Below are positions 8,769 through 17,235 of a stretch of DNA of 38,239 nt, one piece after another. The stretch is taken from positions 1 to 38,239 of the forward strand of contig CAYWOS010000021.1 in assembly GCA_964459985.1 (NCBI GenBank). Direction: 5' to 3'. This DNA is from CAYWOS01 sp964459985 (GTDB lineage Bacteria > Bacillota > Clostridia > Christensenellales > Aristaeellaceae). Numbering within the stretch: the stretch's first letter is position 1; every line of letters begins with the position of its first letter. Below the pieces are notes generated by a model. It did not search any database, had not been told where the DNA came from, and saw only the letters and a list, made by a program, of their open reading frames with translations. Made by a program: the position numbers and the translations under genes.

Positions 8769-10505
8769 TCAGCCGTTGCCGTAGAAAACCTCGACGTCGC
8801 AGTGGAAGAATTCGATCGTTTCGCCTTCGTACACGGAGATCGTATAGGTTTCGCCCGGTTCGAGCGTGCTCCTGATCTCCTCGCGGGTGATATCCTGCGT
8901 CAGATCGTCGTTGATGAGCGTGGAAATGACGTAGTACGCGCTCTCGGCGCCCGCCGCCGCGCGCACTTGATAATCCCAGTGACGGCGCGAGACCATCTGC
9001 GTCCCGACGAAATACCGCCCCGAAACGTCGGAAGCCTGTTCCCGATCCTGCGTGACCAGTTTCGTCTGATCGGCGGGGACGAGCGTGCCGCGCTCGATGG
9101 TCAGCGTCGCGCCGGCGGGCAGGTAGAAGGTGCAGTCGCCGATCGTTTCATAGGTCTTCGTTCTGTCGCCGTACGTTACGGTCGCCCTGCCGTTTTTCAG
9201 CGTGTACAGCGCCGAGCGCAGGTCGTCCCCCGCCTGATAATCGCCCGCGTCGAAGGAGCCGGCCGTGCCCGAGAGCAGATCGGACAGGGCGTAATATCGG
9301 ATGTGCCTCGACGCGATGTACGTGCAGGCGGACTCGTCCAGCTGATAGAATTGCGCGAGTTGACTCTTGATCGGCAGGATTTCGCCCGCGGCGTACTGAT
9401 CGACCATTTGATTGTCGTCCGTGTTTTCGGTGGGATGCAGATACGTAGGCGCGTAGCCGTCGTCCGTGTTCACGACGTAGCCGTAACCGATGGTGGGCAG
9501 CGCGGAAAACTCGACATGGCGGTCGGTCCCCGTGGTCGCGTCGAGCGGAACGGCGCCCAGCGCGCCGCCGTATTCAATGATGACGCGGTCCGTCCCGTCT
9601 TTGTCCCGGCAGTAGCCGATCGCGGCGGCGGCAGCGCCTTCCATCAGATAATCGCTCCCGCGCAGCCCGTTGATTTCATACGCCATCACGTTGCGCGTCA
9701 TTTCAACGACGTTCAGATCGGACGGACGGCGAACGACGCGCTCGGACAGATCGGGATCGTTAATGTTCAGATACTTCGTCTGCACGCAGCCGGAGAAGGA
9801 CAGCCCGGCAAGGCTGCCCGGCATCAGATCACCCATTCCCATGATATTGACGGACGCCCAGCCGTTTTTGTCGAGAGCGGTGATCTCGACCGCCGTATCG
9901 CTCAGGAAGTTCGCCACGCGGCGCGCGGACAGCGATTCCGATTCGTACACCGACACGACGCCGCTGTCGTCCGCCTTGAGGTACGCGCGCCAGATGTAGG
10001 CGGATTTTTCATATAGCCGCGACGCGCGGACGTAACCGTACTCGCCGTTCATCCGGACGTGCCGCCAGTCGTCGCCCACGTCGCCGAGAATATAGCATCT
10101 CGAGTGTTTCTCGAAGGTGTCGATCACCTTGCCGCCGGCGGAGGGGGAATCGAGCAGCTCGCCCGCCGATTTCGTCTGCGCGTAGAAAACATCGGAAGCA
10201 TAATTGGCGTTTTCGGTCTCGGGGATCAGGTATTTCGTGAGCATATAGCCCGCCGCCTTGGCGTCGCCCTCGCCGATTTCCACCTTGGTGAATTCGCCCT
10301 TTTCGCCGATGATATGCACGCGCGTGCCGATGTAGTAGCGTCCCAGCGAATCGGAATCGGCGGACGCCGATTTGCGCAGGTTGAGCCGGTCGGTCGGGTT
10401 ATCGGCGGTGATGACGGCGTACCCCGTTTTGTCAATCGCCAGCGCGCCCGGCGCGAGGGAGAGGATCATGAGGGCGGTCAGGAGAAGGGAAATCATTCGT
10501 TTCAT
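8769..10505 (-). CDS. Large secreted protein with N-terminal SH3-like domains
   Basis: 578 residues, no full-length family recognised. A signal peptide (residues 1-23, cleavage likely after ALA) leads into an SH3_3-like domain (about 28-92, with RLNLRKSAS and GYMLTKYL), then a second and probably a third SH3-like unit (about 105-165, with WRHVRMNGEYGYVRASRLY; about 170-250). The remaining 330 residues are soluble, beta-rich by composition, and include a segment like a beta-sandwich near the C-terminus (TISVYEGETIEFFHCDVEVF). No lipobox, sortase motif or membrane anchor. The start at 10505 has GGAGG nine bases upstream. Probably an extracellular, wall-associated protein; function unknown. Confidence 0.8.
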   Translation of the reverse strand: MKRMISLLLTALMILSLAPGALAIDKTGYAVITADNPTDRLNLRKSASADSDSLGRYYIGTRVHIIGEKGEFTKVEIGEGDAKAAGYMLTKYLIPETENANYASDVFYAQTKSAGELLDSPSAGGKVIDTFEKHSRCYILGDVGDDWRHVRMNGEYGYVRASRLYEKSAYIWRAYLKADDSGVVSVYESESLSARRVANFLSDTAVEITALDKNGWASVNIMGMGDLMPGSLAGLSFSGCVQTKYLNINDPDLSERVVRRPSDLNVVEMTRNVMAYEINGLRGSDYLMEGAAAAAIGYCRDKDGTDRVIIEYGGALGAVPLDATTGTDRHVEFSALPTIGYGYVVNTDDGYAPTYLHPTENTDDNQMVDQYAAGEILPIKSQLAQFYQLDESACTYIASRHIRYYALSDLLSGTAGSFDAGDYQAGDDLRSALYTLKNGRATVTYGDRTKTYETIGDCTFYLPAGATLTIERGTLVPADQTKLVTQDREQASDVSGRYFVGTQMVSRRHWDYQVRAAAGAESAYYVISTLINDDLTQDITREEIRSTLEPGETYTISVYEGETIEFFHCDVEVFYGNG

Positions 10506-10543
10506 GCGCGTGAACCTCCGTCGTGTGATGCCATATAAACGAA

Positions 10544-10573
10544 GCGCGCGGAATCATTCTTCCATCCGCGCGC
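10544..10573 (-). terminator. Possible terminator between mnmG and the large SH3 gene
   Basis: Inverted repeat GCGCGCGGA (10544-10552) with TCCGCGCGC (10565-10573), 12-base loop, 37 bases past the mnmG stop. On the minus strand it is followed only by TTCGTTTAT, so termination strength is doubtful. Confidence 0.4.
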
Positions 10574-10609
10574 AGAATTAACAATTCCTGTCCGTTTTTC
10601 CAAAGCCCG

Positions 10610-12394
10610 TCACGATGAAGGCGTCTGCTGATCCCGATGACGCTTGAGCCACACGCCGAGCACGGCGATATCGGCGGGGGAAACGCCGGGGATGCGCGCC
10701 GCCTGCCCGAGCGAGCGCGGACGCTGGCGGTCGAGCTTTTGCCGCGCCTCCAGACGCAGCGCGTCGATGGAAAGATAGGGCAGATCGGGCGCGAGCAGCG
10801 CGTTTTCCATCGCGCGCGCCTGCCGGATCTGCGCCATTTCCTTTTGCAGATAGCCCTCGTACTTGAGCGTGATTTCGGCCTGCTCGACGGCGGGCGCGCA
10901 GTAATCCCATCCTTCGGGCAGCGTCAGGCGGTTTTCGGGGCGCTTGATATCGGCGGCCAGCCCTTCGTCGGTCAGCCGTCTGATCAACTCGTCCGTTTCG
11001 CGCGCTTTTCGCTCGGCGCGCCGAATCCGCTCGTCGGACGCCAGCCCGATGGCGCGCGCGCGCGCCGTCAGGCGCAGATCGGCGTTGTCCTGCCGCAGAT
11101 ACACGCGGTGCTCGGCGCGGCTTGTCATCATGCGGTAAGGCTCGTCCGTGCCCTTTGTGGTCAGATCGTCCGTCATCACGCCGATGTACGCCTGATCGCG
11201 GGTGAGGATGAACGGCTCGCGCTCGAGGCAGTACTGCGCCGCGTTGACGCCCGCGAGGATGCCCTGCGCCGCCGCTTCCTCATAGCCCGACGTGCCGTTG
11301 ATCTGCCCCGCGAAATACAGCCCGCCGACGCGCAGCGCGCCGAGCGCGGGCGTGAGCGCGGTGGGATCGATGCAGTCGTATTCAATGGCATAGGCGAGGC
11401 GCGTCAGCACGCAGTGTTCCAGTCCCCGAACCGAGCGGTACATCGCCCACTGCACGTCCTCGGGCATGCTGGAGGACAGGCCCTGCGCGTACCATTCGGG
11501 ATAATCAAGCCCTTCGGGTTCGAGGAATACCTGATGCCGGGTTTTGTCGGCAAAGCGCTCGATTTTCGTCTCGATCGACGGGCAGTAGCGCGCGCCCGTG
11601 CCCTTGATGGCGCCGGTGTGCATCGGCGCGCGGTGGAGGTTTTGACGGATGATTTCGTGCGTATGCTCGTTCGTCCACGTCAGGTAGCACGGCATGCTGT
11701 TGACGAGCGGGCGATCGGTGAGGAAGGAGAAGGGGACGATCGGCTCGTCGCCGCGCTGGATCTCCGTTTTGTCAAAATCAATCGTTCTCCCGTCGATCCG
11801 CGCCGGCGTGCCCGTTTTGAAGCGGCGCAGCGTGAAGCCGAGATCGGCGAGCGATTCTGACAGCGCGGTCGCGGGCAGCAAGCCCTGCGGGCCGCCGTCC
11901 CACTCGGTCTGACCGATGATGATGCGGCTTTTGAGGTATACGCCCGTGCAGACGACGACGGCGCGGCAGGCGATCGTTTCGCCCGATACCAGACGGACGC
12001 CGGTAACGCGCGCGTTGTCCGTGACGATCTGCGCCGCCTCGCCCTGGCGGATGGTTAAGCGCTCCTGTGAGAACAGCGCGCGGAGCATCCGCGCCTGATA
12101 CGCGCGCTTGTCGGTCTGCGCGCGCAGCGAGTGCACGGCGGGGCCTTTGCTCATGTTGAGCATCCGGCTTTGCAGCGTCACATCGTCGGCGGCCAGTCCC
12201 ATTTCGCCGCCCAGCGCGTCGATTTCGCGCACCAGATGTCCCTTGCCCGTGCCGCCGACGGACGGATTGCAGGGCATAAGCGCCACCGATTCGATGTTGA
12301 GCGTGATCAGCAGCGTGTCAAGGTTCAGCCGCGCGCAGGCGAGCGCCGCCTCGCAGCCGGCGTGTCCCGCGCCGATAACAATGATGTCGGGCAT
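10610..12394 (-). CDS. mnmG: tRNA uridine-5-carboxymethylaminomethyl modification enzyme MnmG (GidA)
   Basis: FAD-dependent partner of MnmE that installs the carboxymethylaminomethyl group at C5 of wobble uridine-34 in certain tRNAs. 594 residues, a little shorter than the usual 620-630. The N-terminal Rossmann motif GAGHAGCEAA (residues 7-16) binds FAD; the family signatures PCNPSVGGTGKGHL and GQINGTSGYEEAAAQG are present, and the C-terminal MnmE-binding helices end with IPGVSPADIAVL. Start at 12394 is set by AAGGAG upstream and by the canonical N-terminus; the frame runs open to 12574. mnmE, rsmG and the ParAB genes that often adjoin it are not in this window. It is divergent from gyrB. Confidence 0.96.
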   Translation of the reverse strand: MPDIIVIGAGHAGCEAALACARLNLDTLLITLNIESVALMPCNPSVGGTGKGHLVREIDALGGEMGLAADDVTLQSRMLNMSKGPAVHSLRAQTDKRAYQARMLRALFSQERLTIRQGEAAQIVTDNARVTGVRLVSGETIACRAVVVCTGVYLKSRIIIGQTEWDGGPQGLLPATALSESLADLGFTLRRFKTGTPARIDGRTIDFDKTEIQRGDEPIVPFSFLTDRPLVNSMPCYLTWTNEHTHEIIRQNLHRAPMHTGAIKGTGARYCPSIETKIERFADKTRHQVFLEPEGLDYPEWYAQGLSSSMPEDVQWAMYRSVRGLEHCVLTRLAYAIEYDCIDPTALTPALGALRVGGLYFAGQINGTSGYEEAAAQGILAGVNAAQYCLEREPFILTRDQAYIGVMTDDLTTKGTDEPYRMMTSRAEHRVYLRQDNADLRLTARARAIGLASDERIRRAERKARETDELIRRLTDEGLAADIKRPENRLTLPEGWDYCAPAVEQAEITLKYEGYLQKEMAQIRQARAMENALLAPDLPYLSIDALRLEARQKLDRQRPRSLGQAARIPGVSPADIAVLGVWLKRHRDQQTPSS

Positions 12395-12427
12395 ACAAAT
12401 CTCCTTCGTCGCGTCCGCGACAATCCG

Positions 12428-12457
12428 ATTATATACCCAATCCGTGTGAAAACGCAA
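12428..12457 (-). promoter_or_regulatory. Promoter of mnmG
   Basis: On the minus strand TTGCGT (12452-12457), 18-base spacer, TATAAT (12428-12433), ending 33 bases before the start codon. Confidence 0.7.
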
Positions 12458-12562
12458 TCTCGGCGCGTGGCGCACGTAAAATTCCACAGAAAACGGGAAA
12501 GAAAACTTACGGAAATTTCCTTGCATTATATAGAAGAAACCCTTCCAAAAACGCGCGTTTTG

Positions 12563-12571
12563 TGTTATAAT
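12563..12571 (+). promoter_or_regulatory. Extended -10 promoter of gyrB
   Basis: TGT directly precedes TATAAT (12566-12571), giving an extended -10 element (TGnTATAAT). The -35 position (12543-12548, TTCCAA) is poor, as is common for extended -10 promoters. Confidence 0.7.
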
Positions 12572-12693
12572 CAAATGGAATCCGCGTTTTGGATTCGTCG
12601 CCTGATGGCCGGGCGCGCGCCGCGTGTCGACGCGGCCGGGCGGCGGCCGAACCTCGCCGCGCGAAGGGGCGAAAAACGTTTTCGGAGGGTATT

Positions 12694-14649
12694 ATGACCG
12701 ATCGCATCGACGCTCAACAACATCGGGACACAAATTATGACGAATCGCAGATTCAGGTGCTCGAAGGGCTGGAGGCCGTGCGCAAACGCCCGGGCATGTA
12801 TATCGGCTCGACCGACGTGCGCGGGCTGCATCACTGCGTATATGAAATCGTCGACAACGCCGTGGACGAGGCGCTGGCGGGCTACTGCACCGAGATTCTG
12901 GTAATCCTGCACGACGACGGCTCGGCGTCCGTGCGCGACAACGGGCGCGGCTTCCCCGTGGGCATTCATCACAAGGTCGGCCGCCCGGCGGTCGAGGTGT
13001 GCATGACCATGCTGCACGCCGGCGGCAAGTTCGGCGGCGAGGGATATAAAGTGTCGGGCGGACTGCACGGCGTGGGCGCCAGTGTCGTCAACGCGCTGTC
13101 GCGCCATCTGCGCGTCGAGGTGCGGCAGGACGGCAAGGTCTACGAACAGGAATACACCATCGGCAAGATCGATTACGATCTGCGCGTCATCGGCGAAACG
13201 GAGGAATCGGGCACGACCGTGCGGTTCTGGCCGGACATTCGTTCGCTTAGGAATCCGGGCGGCGTGTTCGACCCCGACATCGCGTTCGAGTTTGACGTGC
13301 TCAAGGTGCGCCTGCGCGAAATGGCGTTCCTGAACAAGGGCATCAAAATCATCCTGCGCGACGAGCGCGTCGAGCCGGCGCATGAGCGCGTGTATCACTA
13401 CGAGGGCGGCATTCGCGAGTTCGTGCGCTATCTCAATAAAAACAAGGAAGTGCTGTTCCCCGATCCCATCTATATCGAGGGCGTGCGCAGCAACGTGGCG
13501 GTCGAGGTCGCCATGCAGTACAACGACTCCTTCACCGAAAACATCTACGCCTTCGCCAATAACATCCACACGCCCGAGGGCGGCACGCATCTGATGGGCT
13601 TTTCGTCCGCCGTCACGCGCGTGATCAACGATTACGGAAGGCGGTTCAAGATTCTCAAGGACGCCGACAGCAACCTGAAGGGCGAGGACGTGCGCGAATC
13701 GCTGGCCGCGATCATATCGATCAAAATGAGCGATCCGCAGTTCGAGGGACAGACGAAATCCAAGCTCGGCAACAGCGAGGTGCGCGGCATCGTGGACGCG
13801 CTGGTCAGCGAAGGGCTCGGGACGTATCTCGAGGAAAACCCCGCCGTGGCGCGCGCCATTCTCGACCGATGCCTCGGCGCGGCGCGCGCGAGGGAGGCGG
13901 CGCGTAAGGCGCGCGATCTGACGCGGCGCAAAACGGTGCTGGAAAGCGCCTCGCTGCCCGGCAAGCTCGCCGACTGCTCCGAGCGCGATCCCGCCAAGTG
14001 CGAAATCTTCATGGTCGAGGGCGACAGCGCCGGCGGCAGCGCCAAGACGGGGCGCGATCGGCATTTTCAGGCCATCCTGCCCCTGCGCGGCAAGATCCTG
14101 AACGTCGAAAAATCGCGGCTGGACAAGGTGCTGATCAATCAGGAGATCAAAAACATGATCACCGCCTTCGGCTGCGGCGTGGGCGACGAGTTCAATCTTG
14201 ACAAACTGCGCTATCACCGCATCGTGTGCATGACGGACGCCGACGTCGACGGCGCGCACATCCGCATTCTCATGCTCACGTTCTTCTATCGCTACATGCG
14301 TCCGCTCATCGAGAACGGCTACGTCTATATCGCCATGCCGCCGCTTTATAAAGTGACGAAAGGCAAGCAGGAGTATTACGTCTACGACGACAAGGAGCTG
14401 CAATCGCTGCTGGACAAAATCGGGCGCGAGCAGAAGCCCGAGATTCAGCGCTACAAAGGCCTTGGCGAAATGTCCTCCGAGCAGCTCTGGACGACGACGA
14501 TGAACCCCGAAACGCGCACCATGATGCGCGTCAAAATGGAGGACGCCATCGCCGCCGACGAAATCATTTCGCTCCTGATGGGCGACAAGGTCGAGCCGAG
14601 GCGCGAGTTCATCGAGCAAAACAGCGAGCTCGCCGTGCTTGACGTTTGA
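12694..14649 (+). CDS. gyrB: DNA gyrase subunit B
   Basis: ATPase subunit of the type II topoisomerase that introduces negative supercoils. 651 residues, typical of Gram-positive GyrB, which lacks the proteobacterial insertion. The GHKL ATPase domain carries RPGMYIGST, the metal/ATP-binding EIVDNAVDEAL and the GLHGVGASVVNALS loop; the TOPRIM domain has EGDSAGGSAK and the acidic DADVDGAHI; the C-terminus is the GyrA-binding region with QRYKGLGEMSSEQLW. ATG at 12694 is preceded by CGGAGGG. It is followed after 27 bases by gyrA, the usual pairing; dnaA, dnaN and recF are not next to it here. Confidence 0.97.
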   Translation: MTDRIDAQQHRDTNYDESQIQVLEGLEAVRKRPGMYIGSTDVRGLHHCVYEIVDNAVDEALAGYCTEILVILHDDGSASVRDNGRGFPVGIHHKVGRPAVEVCMTMLHAGGKFGGEGYKVSGGLHGVGASVVNALSRHLRVEVRQDGKVYEQEYTIGKIDYDLRVIGETEESGTTVRFWPDIRSLRNPGGVFDPDIAFEFDVLKVRLREMAFLNKGIKIILRDERVEPAHERVYHYEGGIREFVRYLNKNKEVLFPDPIYIEGVRSNVAVEVAMQYNDSFTENIYAFANNIHTPEGGTHLMGFSSAVTRVINDYGRRFKILKDADSNLKGEDVRESLAAIISIKMSDPQFEGQTKSKLGNSEVRGIVDALVSEGLGTYLEENPAVARAILDRCLGAARAREAARKARDLTRRKTVLESASLPGKLADCSERDPAKCEIFMVEGDSAGGSAKTGRDRHFQAILPLRGKILNVEKSRLDKVLINQEIKNMITAFGCGVGDEFNLDKLRYHRIVCMTDADVDGAHIRILMLTFFYRYMRPLIENGYVYIAMPPLYKVTKGKQEYYVYDDKELQSLLDKIGREQKPEIQRYKGLGEMSSEQLWTTTMNPETRTMMRVKMEDAIAADEIISLLMGDKVEPRREFIEQNSELAVLDV

Positions 14650-14676
14650 CGGCGGCGCATGAAAGGATGAAAGCAT

Positions 14677-17187
14677 ATGAGTGATATCAAAGATCGTCTG
14701 CTCCCGACCGATCTGGAGCAGGAAATGCGGCAGAGCTTCATCAGCTACGCCATGTCGGTGATCGTCGACCGCGCGCTGCCCGACGTGCGCGACGGCCTGA
14801 AGCCCGTCCATCGCAGGATTCTCTACGATATGAACGAATTGGGCATGACGCCCGACAAGCCCTTCCGCAAATCGGCGCGCATCGTGGGCGACGTGCTGGG
14901 TAAATACCATCCGCACGGCGACAGCTCGGTGTACGACGCCATGGTGCGTCTGGCGCAGGATTTCAACATCCGTTATCCTCTGGTCGAGGGACAGGGCAAT
15001 TTCGGCTCGGTGGACGGCGACGGCGCCGCCGCCATGCGTTACACCGAGGCGCGCATGAGCAAACTGACGGCCTTCCTGCTCGCCGATATCGAGAAGGACA
15101 CCGTCGATTTCATGCCGAACTTCGACGAAACGCTGTTGCAGCCGACCGTGCTGCCCTCGCGCTATCCGAATCTGCTGGTCAACGGCGCGTCGGGCATCGC
15201 CGTGGGCATGGCGACCAATATCCCGCCGCATAACCTCGGCGAGGTCATCGACGGCGCGATCTGTCTGATCGACAACCCGGACGCCACGATGGACGATCTG
15301 ATGGAGCATATCAAAGGCCCCGATTTCCCGACGGGCGGCGTCATTCTCGGGCGCAGCGGCATTCGCGAGGCGTACCACACCGGTCGCGGGCGCATCATCG
15401 TGCGCGCCAAGTCCGAGATCGAGGACATGCCCGGCAACCGCAGCCGCATCGTCGTCAGCGAAATCCCCTACATGGTCAACAAGGCGCGCCTTGTCGAAAA
15501 GATCGCCGAGCTTTGCCACGAAAAGAAGCTCGAGGGCATCAGCGACATCCGCGACGAATCCGACCGCAACGGCATGCGCATCGTCATCGAGCTCAAGCGC
15601 GACGTGCAGCCGCAGCTGGTCATGAATTACCTGTACAAGCATACGCAGATGCAGGACACCTTCGGCGCGATCATGCTGGCGCTGGTGAACGGCGAGCCGA
15701 AGGTGCTGTCGCTGCGCGACATGCTGTACTACTACATCAAGCATCAGGAGGACGTCGTCACCCGCCGCACGCGGTACGATCTGGATAAATCGCTCGCCCG
15801 CGCGCATATCTTGGAGGGCTTGCTCCGCGCGCAGGATCACATCGACGAAATCGTGCGCATTATCCGCGCCAGCAAGGATACGGCGTCGGCGAAAACGACG
15901 CTGATGGAGCGCTTCGAGTTCTCCGACAAGCAGGCGCAGGCGATTCTCGATATGCGTCTGGCGAGACTAACCAATCTGGAGCGCGACAAGCTGCTGGAGG
16001 AGTATCAGGAGCTTGAGAAGACCATCGAATACCTGAATTCGCTGCTTGCCGACGAACAACTGCTTTTGGGCGTCGTCAAGGACGAAATGCTCGATATCAA
16101 GCGCCGCTTCTCCGATCCTCGCCGCACCGAGCTTTCGACCGTCGAGGGCGAGATCGACGTCGAGGATCTGATCGCGCCCGACGACATGGTGGTCACGCTG
16201 ACGCACTTCGGCTATGCCAAGCGCCTGTCCAAATCGGTCTACCGCGCGCAGAACCGCGGCGGCAAGGGCGTAAGCGGACAGTCGCTGCGCGAGGAGGATT
16301 ATTCCGAGCAGATCGCCGTCGTCAACACACACGACGACATCATGTTCTTCACCAACCGCGGGCGCGTGTACATGCTCAAGTGCTACATGATCCCCGAGGC
16401 GGGGCGCACGGCGCGCGGCACCGCGATCATCAACCTGCTGCAGCTCTCGGGCGGCGAGAAGGTTACCACCATGATCGGTATGCCGCGCGACGCGGCGGGG
16501 CATTACTTAATGATGGCGACGCGCAACGGCCTGATCAAGAAAACGCCGCTCGACGAATTCGCCAACCTGCGCAAGAACGGGCTGATCGCCATCGTGCTGC
16601 GCGAGGAGGACGAACTGATCGGCGTTGAAATGACGAACGGCAGCGACGAACTGATGATCGGCACGCACGAGGGGCACGCCATTCGCTTTGACGAAAGGCA
16701 TGTGCGGAGCATGGGGCGCGCCAGCATGGGCGTGCGCAGCATGCGGTTGAGCGAAACCGACTACGTGATTTCGCTCGGCGTCGTCCGCGAGGGCTGCGAG
16801 GTGCTCGCCATCTCGGAGAACGGCTTTGCCAAGCGTTCCGATCCCGAACTGTACCGCGAAACGGCGCGTGGCGGCAAGGGCGTGATCGCCATGATGCTCA
16901 ATGATAAGACGGGACTGCTCGCGGCGCAGCTGATGATCGATCCGAGCGACGATCTGATCGTCATCACCGACGACGGCACGGTCATCCGTACCCGCGCCGG
17001 TGAAATCCGTAAAACGGCGCGCGCGACGCAGGGCGTCCGGCTGATGCGCGTGGGCGAAAACTGCCGCATCGTCGGGGTGGTTCGCACCGACGCCGAGCCC
17101 GAACCGGAGGACGCGGCCGACGACGGGGCGGAGAACGCCGTCCCCGGGGCGGAAACGGACGATATCAAGCCCGACGCGGAGGAGTAA
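14677..17187 (+). CDS. gyrA: DNA gyrase subunit A
   Basis: DNA-cleaving subunit of gyrase, 836 residues. The winged-helix region keeps Escherichia coli numbering: active-site Tyr122 in MRYTEARM, with Ser83 and Asp87 in the quinolone-resistance region (HPHGDSSVYDAM), i.e. the wild-type, quinolone-sensitive residues. The C-terminal six-bladed pinwheel begins about residue 500 and includes the GyrA box QNRGGKG, which separates gyrase from topoisomerase IV ParC. The extreme C-terminus is an acidic tail of about 35 residues. GAAAGGATG precedes the start. Co-transcribed with gyrB. Confidence 0.97.
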   Translation: MSDIKDRLLPTDLEQEMRQSFISYAMSVIVDRALPDVRDGLKPVHRRILYDMNELGMTPDKPFRKSARIVGDVLGKYHPHGDSSVYDAMVRLAQDFNIRYPLVEGQGNFGSVDGDGAAAMRYTEARMSKLTAFLLADIEKDTVDFMPNFDETLLQPTVLPSRYPNLLVNGASGIAVGMATNIPPHNLGEVIDGAICLIDNPDATMDDLMEHIKGPDFPTGGVILGRSGIREAYHTGRGRIIVRAKSEIEDMPGNRSRIVVSEIPYMVNKARLVEKIAELCHEKKLEGISDIRDESDRNGMRIVIELKRDVQPQLVMNYLYKHTQMQDTFGAIMLALVNGEPKVLSLRDMLYYYIKHQEDVVTRRTRYDLDKSLARAHILEGLLRAQDHIDEIVRIIRASKDTASAKTTLMERFEFSDKQAQAILDMRLARLTNLERDKLLEEYQELEKTIEYLNSLLADEQLLLGVVKDEMLDIKRRFSDPRRTELSTVEGEIDVEDLIAPDDMVVTLTHFGYAKRLSKSVYRAQNRGGKGVSGQSLREEDYSEQIAVVNTHDDIMFFTNRGRVYMLKCYMIPEAGRTARGTAIINLLQLSGGEKVTTMIGMPRDAAGHYLMMATRNGLIKKTPLDEFANLRKNGLIAIVLREEDELIGVEMTNGSDELMIGTHEGHAIRFDERHVRSMGRASMGVRSMRLSETDYVISLGVVREGCEVLAISENGFAKRSDPELYRETARGGKGVIAMMLNDKTGLLAAQLMIDPSDDLIVITDDGTVIRTRAGEIRKTARATQGVRLMRVGENCRIVGVVRTDAEPEPEDAADDGAENAVPGAETDDIKPDAEE

Positions 17188-17190
17188 ACA

Positions 17191-17226
17191 ACGGAGAGCA
17201 TGGCGGTTAACCGTCATGCTCTCTGT
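17191..17226 (+). terminator. Hairpin between gyrA and spoVB-like gene
   Basis: A 16-bp stem with two G-U pairs (17191-17206 with 17211-17226, loop TTAA) begins three bases after the gyrA stop. No T-run follows, so it may be a weak or factor-assisted terminator or an mRNA 3'-end stabiliser. It covers the region where the next gene's ribosome site should be. Confidence 0.5.
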
Positions 17227-17235
17227 GAAATCAGT

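Larger units (their letters stand above)
12395..12693. other. Divergent promoter region of mnmG and gyrB
   Basis: 299 bases. It contains the mnmG promoter (12428-12457) and the gyrB promoter (12566-12571) and a roughly 115-base gyrB leader. The leader begins with a 6-bp hairpin (12578-12583 with 12591-12596) exactly at the predicted transcript 5' end, and has another short stem CCGCG/CGCGG at 12620-12635. Confidence 0.6.

Noticed and set aside
12571..15840. Minus-strand open frame of over 1000 codons opposite gyrB/gyrA
   Set aside because: It is His/Arg/Val-rich, lacks any family likeness or ribosome site, and mirrors the strong GC bias at third positions of gyrB and gyrA. It is a shadow of the real genes.
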